64,000 nucleotides of DNA from Caballeronia sp. SL2Y3 (GCF_022879575.1 NZ_CP084260.1:186001-250000); one strand, 5' to 3'; shown: positions 47,558-58,612, counted from the first letter of the stretch. Notes: generated from the letters alone by a model not told the origin. Made by a program: numbers and translations.

Positions 47558-48454
47558 TCAGGTTCGCGTGGTGCTCGCGCTCTCATCCACGGGAATGGGC
47601 GCGTCACGATGCCGCACGATCACGGTTGCAGCGTCGCGAAAGCGCGCGGCGAGCGCCTCCGCGATATACACCGAGCGATGCTGCCCGCCCGTGCAGCCGA
47701 TTGCGACGGTCAGATAGCTGCGGTTGTCGTCGCGAAAACGCGGCAGCCATTTGCCGACGAAGCCGTCGATATCGTCGATCATTTCGCCGACCATCGGCTG
47801 AGCCGAGAGATAGTCGATGATCGGCTGATCGCGGCCGGTGAACGGGCGCAACTCGCGGTCGTAGTACGGGTTCGGCAGCGTGCGCACGTCGAAGACGAGA
47901 TCGGCGTCGAGCGGCACGCCGCGCTTGAATCCGAACGATTCGAACATCAGCGTGAGATCGGCGGCGTCGGTTTCGACGAAGCGCCGCACCCACGCGCGCA
48001 GCACGTTCGCACGCAGGTTGCTCGTGTCGATCTGATGCCCGTATTCCGCGAGTCCCGCGACGAGTTCGCGCTCCCGCTCGATGGCTTCGCCAAGCGAATT
48101 CAGCACGCCCACGCTCGCGTCGTGCCCCGGAGGACCGGACAGCGGATGACGGCGGCGTGTTTCGGAGAAGCGTTGAATGAGCGCCTGCGTGCTGGCGTTG
48201 AGAAACAGCACGCGCAGGTCGTAGGCTTTCGTGAGGTTGTCGATGATGGACGGAACTTCGTCGAGCGACAGGCTCGAACGGGCGTCGATCGCGACGGCGA
48301 GACGCTGCTGCCCCTCGCTCGCGAGATACGCGGCGAGTTCGGGCAGAAAGCGCGGAGGCAGGTTGTCGACGCAGTAGTAGCCGCCGTCTTCGAGCGCGTT
48401 GAGCGCGACGGACTTGCCGGAGCCGGAAATGCCGGTAATCAGGATGATACGCAT
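47558..48454 (-). CDS. rapZ: RNase adapter protein RapZ
   Basis: This 298-residue P-loop protein is the RapZ adaptor, which in E. coli directs RNase E to the sRNA GlmZ and so controls GlmS. The N-terminal Walker A is [16 protein letters not shown] (residues 7-22). The C-terminal RNA-binding region holds [19 protein letters not shown] near 252. It shares its strand with hprK and ptsN, as usual in betaproteobacteria. Whether it acts on GlmZ here is unknown. Confidence 0.94.
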   Translation of the reverse strand: MRIILITGISGSGKSVALNALEDGGYYCVDNLPPRFLPELAAYLASEGQQRLAVAIDARSSLSLDEVPSIIDNLTKAYDLRVLFLNASTQALIQRFSETRRRHPLSGPPGHDASVGVLNSLGEAIERERELVAGLAEYGHQIDTSNLRANVLRAWVRRFVETDAADLTLMFESFGFKRGVPLDADLVFDVRTLPNPYYDRELRPFTGRDQPIIDYLSAQPMVGEMIDDIDGFVGKWLPRFRDDNRSYLTVAIGCTGGQHRSVYIAEALAARFRDAATVIVRHRDAPIPVDESASTTRT

Positions 48455-48533
48455 GGAAGTGTGCTCGTTCGCTTCATCTTAGCACCTGCGTATCGTACGG
48501 ACTTCGTGCGGATTCCGTGAAGACGCGCGGGCT

Positions 48534-49502
48534 TCAGACGAGTTTGCCGGGAAACTGGCTGTCCGGGTCCTGCATGGCAAGCCGCTGACGGTCCATGAAA
48601 TCGCGCAAGGTGTCGATGCCGCGCAATTGCAGAATCGTGTTGCGCACTGCCGCTTCCACCAGTACAGCAAGGTTGCGGCCTGCGGCGACCTGAATCGTCA
48701 CTTTGCTGATGGGCAGGCCGAGCACATCGACGGTCTGGCTTTCGAGCGGCAGGCGCTGGAATTCGCCGTCCGGGCGGCGCACGAGCTGCACGATCAGCTT
48801 GAGCTTCATCTTCCGGCGCACCGCGGTCTCCCCGAAGATGGTCTTGATATCGAGCAGGCCGAGGCCGCGCACTTCCAGCAGGTTTTGCAGGAGCGGCGGG
48901 CAGCGTCCCTCGACGAAATCCGGACCGAGACGCACGAAATCGACGGCGTCGTCGGCAACGAGTCCGTGGCCGCGGCTGATAAGTTCGAGGCCGAGTTCGC
49001 TTTTGCCGAGGCCGGAATCGCCCGTCAGCAGCACGCCCATGCCGAGAATGTCGATGAACACGCCGTGCAGCGTGGCGCGCGGCGCGAGAATCCGCGACAT
49101 ATACGCGCGCAGACTGTCGATGACGGCCGCCGCCGACATGCGCGTGGTGAAAAGCGGCGTCGACGAGCGCGTGCAGCGAAGCACGAGTTCGGGCGGCGCG
49201 CCCACTTCGCCCGCTACGACCAGGAACGGCGGCTCCAGCGCGATCAGCTCGGCCATGTGGCGCGAGCGGTCTTCGTCGGATTGGCGCTGGTAGTAGTTGA
49301 TCTCGGCGTCGCCCAGCACCTGAATGCGGTTCGGGTGAATGAGATTCAGGTGGCCGACGAGGTCGGCGCTCGACGTTGCGTTCGCCACCGTTTCGCTCGA
49401 AAACCCGCGTTCCCAGCCTTCGTGCCCGGTGAGCCAGCTGAGTTTCAGAGCGGCGGCGTTGTCGTCGAAAATACTTTGGGCGTTGATGCTGGACGTATCC
49501 AT
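48534..49502 (-). CDS. hprK: HPr kinase/phosphorylase
   Basis: This 322-residue enzyme phosphorylates or dephosphorylates a Ser of HPr proteins. The Walker A motif [25 protein letters not shown] lies near residue 153, and the HPrK signature [15 protein letters not shown] near 200. The start is ATG at 49502, where family members start (MDTSSINAQ); a longer in-frame reading of 42 residues lacks similarity. It is between ptsN and rapZ on the minus strand. Confidence 0.94.
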   Translation of the reverse strand: MDTSSINAQSIFDDNAAALKLSWLTGHEGWERGFSSETVANATSSADLVGHLNLIHPNRIQVLGDAEINYYQRQSDEDRSRHMAELIALEPPFLVVAGEVGAPPELVLRCTRSSTPLFTTRMSAAAVIDSLRAYMSRILAPRATLHGVFIDILGMGVLLTGDSGLGKSELGLELISRGHGLVADDAVDFVRLGPDFVEGRCPPLLQNLLEVRGLGLLDIKTIFGETAVRRKMKLKLIVQLVRRPDGEFQRLPLESQTVDVLGLPISKVTIQVAAGRNLAVLVEAAVRNTILQLRGIDTLRDFMDRQRLAMQDPDSQFPGKLV

Positions 49503-49695
49503 GAGGCCGGAACTCCGTTGGAAGCCGGGAGCAGCCTTCGCGTGACGAAGCCTGAGCTTCGATTCGCCGCATGGCGCTGCGTGTGACCGATTGTGCCGCA
49601 GAAGCACCGCGCACGCGAGACGCGTCAAAAGCGCGCGAGCGGCGCGGCGCGCTCGGTGCGTTTTTCAGAAGCGGTGGCCCGCGTCTAAGAAGCGA

Positions 49696-50151
49696 TTACG
49701 GTTGCCATTGCGTGAGCACCTGGTACAGCGCCTCACGGTTCTCTTCCTTGTGCAGACGCTCGCGCGCTTCGCTGTCGGAGAGCAGTTGCGCGATCTCCGA
49801 CAAAATTTCGAGGTGCTGCTGCGTAGCCTGTTCGGGCACGAGCAGGAAGATGAGGAGCGACACCGGCTGACCGTCGGGCGATTCGAACGCGACAGGCTCG
49901 GCCAGGCGCACGAAGGCAGCGAGCGGCTGCTTCAGCCCCTTGATGCGGCCATGCGGAATGGCGACGCCTTCGCCGAGCCCGGTGGAACCCAGGCGCTCGC
50001 GGGCGAAGAGGTTGTCGGTGACGATGCTGCGGGCGATGCCGTTCTGGTTCTCGAAGATCAGGCCCGCTTGCTCGAATACACGCTTCTTGCTGGTGACGGA
50101 CAGTCCGAGAACCACGTTCTCGATGGGAAGAAATTTGGCTAAACGATTCAT
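49696..50151 (-). CDS. ptsN: PTS nitrogen-regulatory EIIA component
   Basis: This 151-residue EIIA(Ntr) protein receives phosphate from NPr and affects potassium and nitrogen control. The phospho-His lies in GLGEGVAIPHGRIKGL near residue 66. PVSLLIFLLVPEQATQQHLEILSEIAQLL follows, as in fructose-type EIIA domains. The start is ATG at 50151; the longer upstream reading is not supported. It belongs with rpoN and hpf in the conserved sigma54 locus. Confidence 0.94.
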   Translation of the reverse strand: MNRLAKFLPIENVVLGLSVTSKKRVFEQAGLIFENQNGIARSIVTDNLFARERLGSTGLGEGVAIPHGRIKGLKQPLAAFVRLAEPVAFESPDGQPVSLLIFLLVPEQATQQHLEILSEIAQLLSDSEARERLHKEENREALYQVLTQWQP

Positions 50152-50537
50152 GTTGGCAGGCTGATGCGTGGCCTGATAGCTCCTCATCGTGGCTGCTGTC
50201 TGAAAGCGCTCACGGCGATGGTGATACGGAAGATGCGCTTGCGGCGTTCCCTGCGGCGTTCCCGTACTGCGGACCCCGATCATAACCGGCTCATTATAGA
50301 ACAGGGGACAGCGCAATGGTGCAGCGCGCCATTGCAGTCGCCGCATTCGAATGTGCAGTACAAAGCTCGGAAAATCAATGCTTTGTGCCACGCTGTCATG
50401 CACTATGCAACAAAAACGCCGCCAATGGGCGGCGTTTGTCCGAAGCGGGCGTTTCTCTGGCGCTTTTACATTCGAGGAATGCCTCGAATTGCGCCCGCCG
50501 ATGGCCGGCGGGCTGCGTCGTTTAGCGCGCCTGCCGC
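50152..50537. other. Intergenic region ptsN-hpf
   Basis: This 386-base spacer holds a minus-strand -10-like TATAAT (50293-50298) for ptsN and the terminator of hpf at 50412-50437. I see no gene in the rest. Confidence 0.5.
50412..50437 (-). terminator. Terminator of hpf
   Basis: AAACGCCGCC (50414-50423) and GGGCGGCGTTT pair over AAT. On the minus strand a run TTTTTG follows, ending the rpoN-hpf transcript. Confidence 0.8.
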
Positions 50538-50897
50538 TCAGGGCGAGGGCGCTTCCAGGCCGTGCGCTTCTTCGCGGTACTTCGCGGCTTCGTGTGCGTG
50601 ACCCTGGATCTTGTCCTTGTGGCGAATGACCTGGCGATCCAGCTTGTCGACCATCAGGTCGATGGCGGCGTACATATCAGCGTCACAACTCTCGATGAAA
50701 ATGTCCTTGCCCTTCAGGTGCAGATTGATTTCCGCCTTGTTGCGCTTGTCCTTGTCCCTATGAGTGTCGACCGAGAGGACAACGTTGCCATCCATCACCT
50801 GATCAAAATGACGGAGCACTCTGTCCAGCTTCGTGATCACAAACTCGCGCAACGCAGGCGTCAATTCGAGGTGGTGTCCACTGATCTTCAGATTCAT
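50538..50897 (-). CDS. hpf: Ribosome hibernation-promoting factor
   Basis: This 119-residue protein is HPF or YfiA-like and silences idle ribosomes. The sequence [32 protein letters not shown] and the segment [31 protein letters not shown] are typical. The start at 50897 has GGAGAG upstream. The short form lacks the long C-terminal dimerisation domain. It lies after rpoN, the standard order. Confidence 0.95.
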   Translation of the reverse strand: MNLKISGHHLELTPALREFVITKLDRVLRHFDQVMDGNVVLSVDTHRDKDKRNKAEINLHLKGKDIFIESCDADMYAAIDLMVDKLDRQVIRHKDKIQGHAHEAAKYREEAHGLEAPSP

Positions 50898-51080
50898 AGT
50901 TGCTCTCCAAGCTAAGGGCCGTTGAACCACGGCGGCTCGTCCGATACCGGTCGGCTACGCGTCCCGCCGTGCACGATGTTTGTACGCGCAAGGAACGGGC
51001 CGCTTGGCCGGCTCGTCCGCGCTTTCGCGATTGCGGCCGGTAAAAGTCCACCGCGGTATGCGGTGAACCACAGAGACGGG

Positions 51081-52598
51081 TCAAAGAGACTTGCGCAGAT
51101 TGACTGCGGGGATTTTCAGCGCCTCGCGGTATTTGGCGACGGTGCGCCGCGCGACCACGAAGCCTTGTTCCGCCAGCAGTTCGGCGATGCGGCTGTCTGA
51201 AAGAGGCGTTTTCGGGTCTTCCGCTCCTATCAGTTGCTTGATGAGGGCCCGGATCGCCGTGGAGGATGCGGCGCCGCCCGTGTCGGTGGAAACGTGCGAT
51301 CCAAAGAAGTACTTAAATTCAAGCGTCCCGAATGGGGTGAGCATGTACTTCCCGGTGGTCACACGAGAAACCGTCGATTCGTGTAAACCCAGCGTATCAG
51401 CAATCTCCCGCAAAACCAAGGGCCGCATGGCGATTTCACCATGCGCAAAAAAGTTCTTCTGACGCTCGACAATTGCCTGCGCGACGCGAAGAATCGTCTC
51501 GAAGCGCTGCTGGATATTCTTGATCAGCCAGCGTGCTTCCTGAAGCTGTTGACGCAGCGAACCACTGCCCGGATCGCCACGGTTGTTGCGCAAAATGTTC
51601 GCGTACAGATGGTTGATCCGCAGCCGCGGCACGATCTCCGGGTTCAGCTCCGCGGTCCATCCGCTCGCGGATTTGCGCACCAGAATGTCCGGCACCACGT
51701 AGTCCGCTTCGCTCTTGCCGTATGCGGCGCCGGGAAACGGCTCCAGCGACCGGATCAGCACATGCGCGTCTCTCAGCGCGTCGTCGCTTGCCTTCAGTTG
51801 CTTGCGCAAGCGCGTGAAGTCGCGCGCGGCGAGCAGTTCCAGATGGTTCGTGACGATATCGAGCGCGAGCGTGCGCGTGGGCGATGCATCGAGCCGCAGC
51901 AATTGCAGCTTCAGACACTCCGACGCCGACCGGCCGCCGACACCCGGCGGGTCGAAACTCTGGAGCAAGGCTAATGCCGCGCTGAGTTCGTCGACATCGA
52001 CTTCGAGTTCGTCCGGCAAATCTGCCTGAATTTCTTCCAGCGACGACGTGAGATACCCGTCCTCATCCAGCGATTCGATCAGAAACGTGATCAGCGCGCG
52101 GTCGCGCTGGTTCGCCTGCGTCATGCGCAGTTGCGCGGTGAGATGGTCGCGCAGCGTCGTTGTCGATTCGTGGATTTGCAGCGGCGGGAGGTCGTCGTCG
52201 TCGGAGGCGTTGCTCGAACGGCCGTAGTCTTCCAAATTCCAGTTGCTCGAATCCGTGCCGCCGTCGGATGAAAGGCCGTTGTACTCATCGACGCCCTGCG
52301 GCTCGCTGCTTTCCGATCGTTCGGAGCTCGACGAACTGGAAGTCGAGCCGTTGCTCATCATCGGCTCGGGGGCGGCGCTGCTCGCGCCGGCCGTGGCAAT
52401 CAGCGAGCCGTCTGCGGCCACGCGAAGGGGGCTCGCGATCCAGTCGTCGTCGTTTTCCAGCAGCGGGTTTTGCGCGACGGCCATCGCCACTTCCTGCTGC
52501 AGTTCGAGCGTCGACAACTGCAGCAGCCGGATGGACTGCTGCAGTTGCGGGGTGAGCGCAAGATGCTGCGATAGGCGAAGTTGGAGGCTGGCTTTCAT
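51081..52598 (-). CDS. rpoN: RNA polymerase sigma-54 factor
   Basis: This 505-residue sigma factor directs RNA polymerase to -24/-12 promoters with enhancer-binding activators. The glutamine-rich region [24 protein letters not shown], starts at residue 6. An acidic, Ser-rich region II follows (about 75-140). The C-terminal RpoN box [11 protein letters not shown] lies near 484. It stands between lptB and hpf on the same strand, with a hairpin terminator upstream. Confidence 0.97.
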   Translation of the reverse strand: MKASLQLRLSQHLALTPQLQQSIRLLQLSTLELQQEVAMAVAQNPLLENDDDWIASPLRVAADGSLIATAGASSAAPEPMMSNGSTSSSSSSERSESSEPQGVDEYNGLSSDGGTDSSNWNLEDYGRSSNASDDDDLPPLQIHESTTTLRDHLTAQLRMTQANQRDRALITFLIESLDEDGYLTSSLEEIQADLPDELEVDVDELSAALALLQSFDPPGVGGRSASECLKLQLLRLDASPTRTLALDIVTNHLELLAARDFTRLRKQLKASDDALRDAHVLIRSLEPFPGAAYGKSEADYVVPDILVRKSASGWTAELNPEIVPRLRINHLYANILRNNRGDPGSGSLRQQLQEARWLIKNIQQRFETILRVAQAIVERQKNFFAHGEIAMRPLVLREIADTLGLHESTVSRVTTGKYMLTPFGTLEFKYFFGSHVSTDTGGAASSTAIRALIKQLIGAEDPKTPLSDSRIAELLAEQGFVVARRTVAKYREALKIPAVNLRKSL

Positions 52599-52660
52599 GG
52601 CAAAGTTTTATTTCATTGTAGAGAGTTTGCCACGCGCGCGAAACCTCGCGGCCCAACCAA

Positions 52661-52689
52661 AAAAGCGCGTGCCGCCTCGAGGGCGGCAC
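52661..52689 (-). terminator. Terminator between lptB and rpoN
   Basis: GTGCCGCC (52669-52676) pairs with GGCGGCAC (52682-52689). The minus-strand sequence then continues GCGC and six T residues. Confidence 0.6.
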
Positions 52690-52760
52690 GTAAGTTTTGC
52701 TGTCTTCGCACGGGAGATGCGGTAATCCGCCGCATCGCCGAGCGCCGGATCGCGCTGACG

Positions 52761-53543
52761 CTACATGCGGAAATGCTCGCCGAGATAGACGCGCCGCACG
52801 TTCTCATTCTCGATGATCTCGCTCGGCGCGCCGGCCGCGAGCACGCTGCCGTCGCTGATGATGTAAGCGTGGTCGCAAATGCCGAGCGTCTCGCGCACGT
52901 TGTGGTCCGTGATCAGCACGCCGATGTTGCGCTGCTTCAGAAACTTCACGATCTTCTGGATTTCCAGCACGGCGATCGGATCGACGCCGGCGAAGGGTTC
53001 ATCGAGCAGAATGAAGCTGGGATTCGTCGCGAGCGCCCGTGCGATTTCCACGCGCCGCCGCTCGCCGCCCGACAGCGAGAGCGCCGGATTTTCACGCAGA
53101 TGCGCGATTTGCAGTTCGTCGAGCAGGGCCTCCGCGCGCTGCGTGATGGCATCCTTCGACAGTCGCTTGCCCGACGCGTCCGTTTGCAGTTCCAGCACGG
53201 CGCGAATGTTCTGCTCGACGGTGAGCTTGCGGAACACGGACGCTTCCTGCGGCAGATACGACAGGCCGAGATGCGCGCGCTGATGGATCGGCAGCAGGCT
53301 GATGGATTTGCCGTCGAGATCGATTTCGCCCGCGTCGAGCGGCACGAGGCCGACGATCATATAGAACGACGTGGTCTTGCCCGCGCCGTTCGGGCCGAGC
53401 AGACCGACGACTTCGCCGCTCTTCACGTCGAGCGAGACGTCTTTCACGACGGTGCGCGAACCGTACCGCTTCTTCAGGTTGCGGACGACGAGCGAACTCG
53501 ACTTGCCGTCCGGCTTGCTTGGGGACAGGGCGGGCGAATTCAC
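52761..53543 (-). CDS. lptB: LPS export ABC transporter ATP-binding protein
   Basis: This 260-residue ATPase powers LPS extraction from the inner membrane with LptFG. Walker [18 protein letters not shown] lies near residue 50. The ABC signature [15 protein letters not shown] lies near 156, followed by Walker [13 protein letters not shown] near 176. A short charged N-terminal extension precedes the domain. It overlaps the lptA 3' end by four bases. Confidence 0.97.
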   Translation of the reverse strand: MNSPALSPSKPDGKSSSLVVRNLKKRYGSRTVVKDVSLDVKSGEVVGLLGPNGAGKTTSFYMIVGLVPLDAGEIDLDGKSISLLPIHQRAHLGLSYLPQEASVFRKLTVEQNIRAVLELQTDASGKRLSKDAITQRAEALLDELQIAHLRENPALSLSGGERRRVEIARALATNPSFILLDEPFAGVDPIAVLEIQKIVKFLKQRNIGVLITDHNVRETLGICDHAYIISDGSVLAAGAPSEIIENENVRRVYLGEHFRM

Positions 53544-54250
53544 TGCTGCGGCGTTCCTTGAATGGTGTTCGACGGCGCGAGGGTCGCGGGCGAGCCGTTG
53601 AGCGGCGCGGCGCCGCCGGAGCGGGGCGCGAGCATCGCGCGGACGCGGCCGCTCGGGTTGCCTGGACCGGCCACGTCCTTGCCGGCGCTCGCCGTGTAGA
53701 AGTCTTTCTGCCCGTCGTAGGTGATGACGCTGCCGCGCACTTCGTCCTGAACCGTGGTCAGACCTTGCAGGCGGCGCACCACGGCGCGCGTCGTGAGCTT
53801 GGTGAAGTCGTTCTTGCCGTCATAGTCGATGCGCACGGCATTGCCTTCGATGTATTCGTCGACGCCGTCGCGCTTCTGGCGGAAGTACGACAGATTGCTG
53901 CCGGTGGACGTGCCGGTCGCGTACTGATAGCCCTGCGGATCCTGCGTGACTTCCACGCGATCCGCCTTGATGACGATGGTGCCCTTGGTCGCGACGACGT
54001 GACCGGTGAAGACGTTCTTCTGATTCAGATCGTCGTAGGACATGTTGTCCGCTTCGATGTTGAGCGGCTTGTCGCGGTCGGCTTTTTCGGCGTGCGCGGC
54101 GGGCGCGAAGCCCGCGAGCGGCAGCGCGACGAGCGCGGCGGCGGCTGCGGCCAGCGCGGCCCGCATCACACGCCTCACGCGCGCGGTGGTGCGATGCGCG
54201 AACGTCGCGCCCGCGGGGCCGCCATCGGGACAAGGGAAGCTGTGGTTCAT
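53540..54250 (-). CDS. lptA: Periplasmic LPS transport protein LptA
   Basis: This protein forms the periplasmic bridge for LPS. A signal sequence ends in [11 protein letters not shown] (about residue 54). The OstA/LptA domain runs to about 170, with [25 protein letters not shown] and [12 protein letters not shown] Pro-Gly-rich tail follows (about 195-236). The start is taken at ATG 54250; a GTG at 54283 is in frame and overlaps the lptC stop as GTGA, so it cannot be excluded. It lies between lptC and lptB. Confidence 0.9.
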   Translation of the reverse strand: MNHSFPCPDGGPAGATFAHRTTARVRRVMRAALAAAAAALVALPLAGFAPAAHAEKADRDKPLNIEADNMSYDDLNQKNVFTGHVVATKGTIVIKADRVEVTQDPQGYQYATGTSTGSNLSYFRQKRDGVDEYIEGNAVRIDYDGKNDFTKLTTRAVVRRLQGLTTVQDEVRGSVITYDGQKDFYTASAGKDVAGPGNPSGRVRAMLAPRSGGAAPLNGSPATLAPSNTIQGTPQQ

Positions 54251-54279
54251 GCAGTCAAGATCAGGATGGAATGCCGGGT

Positions 54280-54882
54280 TCACTTGGAGGAGCCGCCATT
54301 GATATCCGTGGCCGCGATCGCGCCGCGCACGTTACCGAAGAGCTTCATTTCCCGGGTGACGTTGTTGTAGTTCATGCCGTTGGCGGTCATCACCGACGGA
54401 CCGCGCTGAAGTTTAACCGGCTTTTCCGTTTCGATGACATCGTCGTTCACCAGCACGCGAAAATGCTGCGAATCCGCCTGCATCTGCGGATCGCCGTAAC
54501 CGGCCGCGCGCAGGATGCGGGCGTTGTCGTAGAGATCGACGATCGACACGTCGCCGTTCACCGTGCCGCGCTGCGCCGTGGCCGTCACGATTGGCTTTTG
54601 CGGCTGGAACATGCGCACGGCGGGCAGCGTCAGGTCGCTGTTCTCGTCGTCCTCGTAATGGACCATGGATTTCGCCGTCAGCCGGTATTGCGTCGTGCCG
54701 GTGGAATCCAGTTCGGAGACGGAGAAGTTATCCGCGAAGTAGTCGGGCGTGTGACGTTTAGGCTGCTCGGGCGCCTGCGGCGCGGACGGCAGCGTGGCCT
54801 GCAGCAGCCAGTACGTGATGCCCGCGAGCGCCGCCATAGCCAGAAGCGGCAACAGCGAAGTGAGGCGTCGGGTGGGCGGCAT
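54280..54882 (-). CDS. lptC: LPS export protein LptC
   Basis: This 200-residue inner-membrane protein links LptBFG to LptA. One membrane helix lies at about residues 10-30 (LPLLAMAALAGITYWLLQ), followed by a periplasmic jellyroll with PDYFADNFSVSELDSTGTTQYRLTAKSM. The start is ATG at 54882; upstream extension is not supported. It precedes lptA and follows kdsC, the conserved kdsD-kdsC-lptC-lptA-lptB order. Confidence 0.92.
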   Translation of the reverse strand: MPPTRRLTSLLPLLAMAALAGITYWLLQATLPSAPQAPEQPKRHTPDYFADNFSVSELDSTGTTQYRLTAKSMVHYEDDENSDLTLPAVRMFQPQKPIVTATAQRGTVNGDVSIVDLYDNARILRAAGYGDPQMQADSQHFRVLVNDDVIETEKPVKLQRGPSVMTANGMNYNNVTREMKLFGNVRGAIAATDINGGSSK

Positions 54883-54886
54883 GGCG

Positions 54887-55423
54887 TCAGTCTCCGAGCG
54901 CCGCCGCGAGCAGCGCGTCATAGCGATTCTGTGCGCGGAGAATCGCATCGCACACTTCGCGCACGGCGCCGTGGCCGCCGCGTGCTTCGGTTACCCAATG
55001 CACGCGCTCTTTCACTTCCGCATGCGCGTTGGCCGGCGCGGCGGCGAATCCGCAGCGGCGCATGACGGCGAGATCGGGCCAGTCGTCGCCCATGTAGCCG
55101 CATTCGGCGGCGGCGATGCCGGTCGCGTCGAGCAATTGCGCGAGCGCCACCGTCTTGTCCGCGACGCCCTGATAAAGATGCGTGATGCCCAGTTCCTTCG
55201 CCCGCGCCGCGACGATTCCCGACTGCCGCCCGGTGATGATCGCCGTCTGCACGCCGATGCGTTCGAGCAGCTTCACGCCGTGGCCGTCGAGCGAATTGAA
55301 CGACTTCATGGTGTCGCCTTCGGCGCTGAAGTACAGGCTGCCGTCGGTGAAAACGCCGTCGATATCGAACACCATGAGCTTGATGCGGCTCGCGCGCTCG
55401 GCGGGGAAAGGCTTCTGCGCCAT
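54887..55423 (-). CDS. kdsC: 3-deoxy-D-manno-octulosonate-8-phosphate phosphatase
   Basis: This 178-residue HAD-superfamily phosphatase makes free Kdo. The HAD motif I is FDIDGVFTDGSLYF near residue 18. IITGRQSGIVAARAKELGI follows near 63, and GDDWPDLAVMRRCGFAAAPANAH near 112 is motif IV. Lack of a cap domain is typical. It shares one base with kdsD upstream and leads to lptC, linking Kdo synthesis to LPS export. Confidence 0.95.
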   Translation of the reverse strand: MAQKPFPAERASRIKLMVFDIDGVFTDGSLYFSAEGDTMKSFNSLDGHGVKLLERIGVQTAIITGRQSGIVAARAKELGITHLYQGVADKTVALAQLLDATGIAAAECGYMGDDWPDLAVMRRCGFAAAPANAHAEVKERVHWVTEARGGHGAVREVCDAILRAQNRYDALLAAALGD

Positions 55424-56406
55424 CAGATTACCTTCTTGGAGAAGAGGTCGTGCATGTTCAGTGCGCCGATCAGCGTCGCATCGGCGTCGACGACCAGCAT
55501 CTGATTGATGCGATGGCGCTCCATCAGTTCCACGGCTTCCACCGCGAGATGGTCCGGACCGATGGTGCGCGGATTGCGCGTCATCACGTCCGCGAGCTTG
55601 AGCGAGCGGAAATCGCCGTCGCGCTGGAGAATGCGGCGCAGGTCGCCGTCCGTGAAGATGCCTTCCACGTGACGATTGCCGTTGATGACCGCCGTCATGC
55701 CCATGCGCTTCGCGGTGATCTGAAAGAGGGCGTCTGAAACAGTTGCGTCGAGCGGCACGACGGGAACCTCGTCGCCCACGCGCATGACGTCGCGCACGTA
55801 GGTCAGCAAACGCCGGCCGAGCGCGCCGCCGGGATGCGAACGCGCGAAGTCGTCGGGGCCGAAGCCGCGTGCGTCGAGGACCGCGACGGCGAGCGCGTCG
55901 CCGAGCGCCAACGCGGCGGTCGTGCTGGCGGTCGGCGCGAGGTTCATCGGGCAGGCTTCTTTTTCGACGCGTGCGTTCAGGTGCATGTCCGCGAGTTGCG
56001 CGAGGCTCGACTCCGGACGGCCGGTAATGGCGATGAGTTTCGCGCCGAGGCGCTTGATGAGCGGGAGAATGGCGACGAGTTCTTCGGTCTCGCCGGAGTT
56101 CGATAGCGCGATGAAGATGTCGTCGGCGGTGACCATGCCGAGATCGCCGTGGCTCGCTTCGGCCGGATGCACGAAAAACGCCGGCGTGCCGGTGGACGCA
56201 AGCGTGGCGGCGAACTTGCGCGCGACGTGTCCCGACTTGCCGATACCCGACACGACCACGCGGCCGCGACAGCCGAGCAGGGCTTCGACCGCGTTGGTGA
56301 AGTTGTCGTCGAGAAGGTCCGAGAGACCGCGAACCGCGTCCGCTTCAATCTGGATTACGCTGCGAGCCAGCGCCAGTGCCCGGTCGCCATTGATTTTCGC
56401 TATCAT
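55423..56406 (-). CDS. kdsD: Arabinose-5-phosphate isomerase
   Basis: This 327-residue enzyme converts ribulose-5-phosphate to arabinose-5-phosphate, the precursor of Kdo. The N-terminal SIS domain (about 30-170) includes VSGIGKSGHVARKFAATLASTGTPAFFVHPAEA and SNSGETEELVAILPLIKRLG. A pair of CBS domains follows (about 210-325). The start is MIAKINGDRALALAR at 56406. It is the head gene of the Kdo-LPS export group, divergent from the antiporter gene. Confidence 0.95.
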   Translation of the reverse strand: MIAKINGDRALALARSVIQIEADAVRGLSDLLDDNFTNAVEALLGCRGRVVVSGIGKSGHVARKFAATLASTGTPAFFVHPAEASHGDLGMVTADDIFIALSNSGETEELVAILPLIKRLGAKLIAITGRPESSLAQLADMHLNARVEKEACPMNLAPTASTTAALALGDALAVAVLDARGFGPDDFARSHPGGALGRRLLTYVRDVMRVGDEVPVVPLDATVSDALFQITAKRMGMTAVINGNRHVEGIFTDGDLRRILQRDGDFRSLKLADVMTRNPRTIGPDHLAVEAVELMERHRINQMLVVDADATLIGALNMHDLFSKKVI

Positions 56407-56566
56407 TCGCGGAGTATAGCAAAGGCGTTTCTTCGCCGCGCCTTACGGTGCGCGGCGCGCCGCCGCTTATCCGCCCCCGCGAGCCCTGGCAAAAGGGGCT
56501 TCCCACGACACCGAAAACGCCGCGCCGGACACGTATCGGCGCGCTGACGACGAGGACGCTGGACGG

Positions 56567-58561
56567 ATGACTTCCCCGCTCGAAATGACGCTGTTGTTGC
56601 TGCTGTGTTCGGTGGCGGGCGTCGTCGTATTTCGTTTCTTCAACTTGCCGCCGATGCTCGGTTATCTGGCCGTCGGCATTATCGTCGGTCCGCACGCGGC
56701 CGGTATCGCACCGGATACCGAGCGCGCGCAGCACCTCGCCGAATTCGGCGTCGTGTTTCTGATGTTCTCCATCGGTCTCGAATTCTCGCTTGCGAAGCTG
56801 CGCTCGATGCGGCGTATCGTCTTCGGGCTCGGCGCGAGCCAGGTCGGCGCGACGATCGTCTTCGCGCTCGTCGCCGGGTGGCTCGCGCAGTTCTGGACCA
56901 CCATGTCGTGGCAGGCGAGCTTCGCGCTCGGCGGCGCGCTGTCCATGTCGTCCACCGCGATCGTGAGCAAGCTGCTCGCGGAGCGGCTCGAACTTGAATC
57001 GGAGCACGGCCGCAATATCTTTGGCGTGCTGCTGTTTCAGGATCTCGCGGTCGTGCCGCTCCTCATCATCATCGCGGCATTCGCTAACGGCAATTCGTCG
57101 CAACTCGTGATGTGGCTCGGCATCGCGGCGGTAAAGATCGTCGTCGCGCTGACGGTTTTGCTGTTCCTCGGCCAGAAGTTCATGACGCGCTGGTTCGACC
57201 TCGTCGCGCGGCGGCGCTCGCAAGAGCTGTTCATGCTGAACCTGCTGCTGGTGACGCTCGGCGCGGCGTTCATCACGGACAAGTTCGGGCTGTCGCTCGC
57301 GCTCGGCGCGTTCATCGCGGGCATGTTGATCGCGGAAACGCCGTACCGGCATCAGGTGGAAGAAGACATCAAGCCGTTTCGCGACGTGCTGCTCGGCGTG
57401 TTCTTCGTGACGACGGGCATGCTGCTGAATCCGCGCGTGATCTGGGAGCACCCGCTTCTCGTGCTCGCGTTCTTCGTCGTGCCCATTTTGCTGAAAGCCG
57501 TGATGATCACCGGCCTCGCGCGCCTGTTCGGCTCGCCGCCCGGCGTCGCCATGCGCACCGGGCTCGGGCTCGCGCAGGCGGGGGAATTCGGCTTCGTGCT
57601 CCTGAACCTCATTCGGGACTCGCATCTGGTCGACGCCACCATCCTTCAGGCGCTCCTTTCCGCGATGCTGCTCTCGATGCTCGCCGCGCCGTTCATCATT
57701 CAGAACGCGGATCGAATCGTGCTGCGGCTGTCGTCGACGGAATGGATGCTGCAATCGCTGCAAATGACGAAGATCGCGACGCAAAGTCTCAAGCAGAGCG
57801 GCCACGTCATTATTTGCGGCTACGGCCGCGCCGGGCAGAACCTCGCGCGAATGCTGGAACAGGAAGGCATTTCGTACGTGGCGCTCGATCTCGACCCGGA
57901 TCGCGTGGCGGCTGCCGCGGCGGCGGGCGAATCGGTCGTCTTCGGCGATGCCGGGCGGCGTGAATCGCTGGTCGCGGCGGGGCTGAACCGCGCGGCGACG
58001 GTCGCGATCACGTACGCGAACACGCCGTCCGCGATGCGCGTGCTGCACAACATCCACGAACTCGCGCCGACGCTGCCGGTGATCGTGCGCACGGTGGACG
58101 ACGCCGATCTCGAAAAGCTGACCGCCGCGGGCGCGACGGAAGTAATTCCGGAGATCGTCGAAGGCAGTCTGATGCTCGCCTCGCATACGCTCGTGCTGAT
58201 GGGCGTGCCGATGCGCCGCGTCGTGCGGCGCGTGGAAGAAATGCGCGATGCGCGCTACAGCCTGTTGCGCGGCTATTTCCACGGCGCGGACGATCTGGAC
58301 GACGACGATGGCCACGAGCAGGTGCGGCTACAATCCGTACCGATCGACGAACATTCGGAGGCGGTCGGGCATTCGCTCGACGATCTCGGTCTCGTCGGCA
58401 ACGGTGTCGAAGTGACCGCCATTCGCCGTCATGGCATCCGGGGCGTCCAGCCGGACCCCGAAACCAGGCTCCGCGCGAACGACATCGTCGTGTTGCGCGG
58501 CCTGCCCGAAGTGCTCGCGCAGGCCGAGGAACGGCTTTCGCGCAATCGCCGGGCAGCCTAA
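56567..58561 (+). CDS. CPA2 monovalent cation:proton antiporter (KefB/KefC-like)
   Basis: This 664-residue protein has about twelve membrane helices (residues 1-385), including GLSLALGAFIAGMLIAETPYRHQVEEDI. A RCK-N domain follows, with the nucleotide-binding GYGRAGQNLARML near 420, and a TrkA-C domain (about 575-655). It probably exchanges potassium or sodium for protons. It lacks evidence of a KefF/G partner. The gene lies divergent from kdsD. Confidence 0.88.
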   Translation: MTSPLEMTLLLLLCSVAGVVVFRFFNLPPMLGYLAVGIIVGPHAAGIAPDTERAQHLAEFGVVFLMFSIGLEFSLAKLRSMRRIVFGLGASQVGATIVFALVAGWLAQFWTTMSWQASFALGGALSMSSTAIVSKLLAERLELESEHGRNIFGVLLFQDLAVVPLLIIIAAFANGNSSQLVMWLGIAAVKIVVALTVLLFLGQKFMTRWFDLVARRRSQELFMLNLLLVTLGAAFITDKFGLSLALGAFIAGMLIAETPYRHQVEEDIKPFRDVLLGVFFVTTGMLLNPRVIWEHPLLVLAFFVVPILLKAVMITGLARLFGSPPGVAMRTGLGLAQAGEFGFVLLNLIRDSHLVDATILQALLSAMLLSMLAAPFIIQNADRIVLRLSSTEWMLQSLQMTKIATQSLKQSGHVIICGYGRAGQNLARMLEQEGISYVALDLDPDRVAAAAAAGESVVFGDAGRRESLVAAGLNRAATVAITYANTPSAMRVLHNIHELAPTLPVIVRTVDDADLEKLTAAGATEVIPEIVEGSLMLASHTLVLMGVPMRRVVRRVEEMRDARYSLLRGYFHGADDLDDDDGHEQVRLQSVPIDEHSEAVGHSLDDLGLVGNGVEVTAIRRHGIRGVQPDPETRLRANDIVVLRGLPEVLAQAEERLSRNRRAA

Positions 58562-58612
58562 GTTCTCTTCATCAGGCAAGCGCGGCCTCACAGCGCGGAT
58601 TTCGGAGAAGTC

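Noticed and set aside
56345..58315. 656-codon minus-strand frame opposite the CPA2 antiporter
   Set aside because: Arg/Glu/His-rich shadow; the plus-strand antiporter has helices and RCK motifs.
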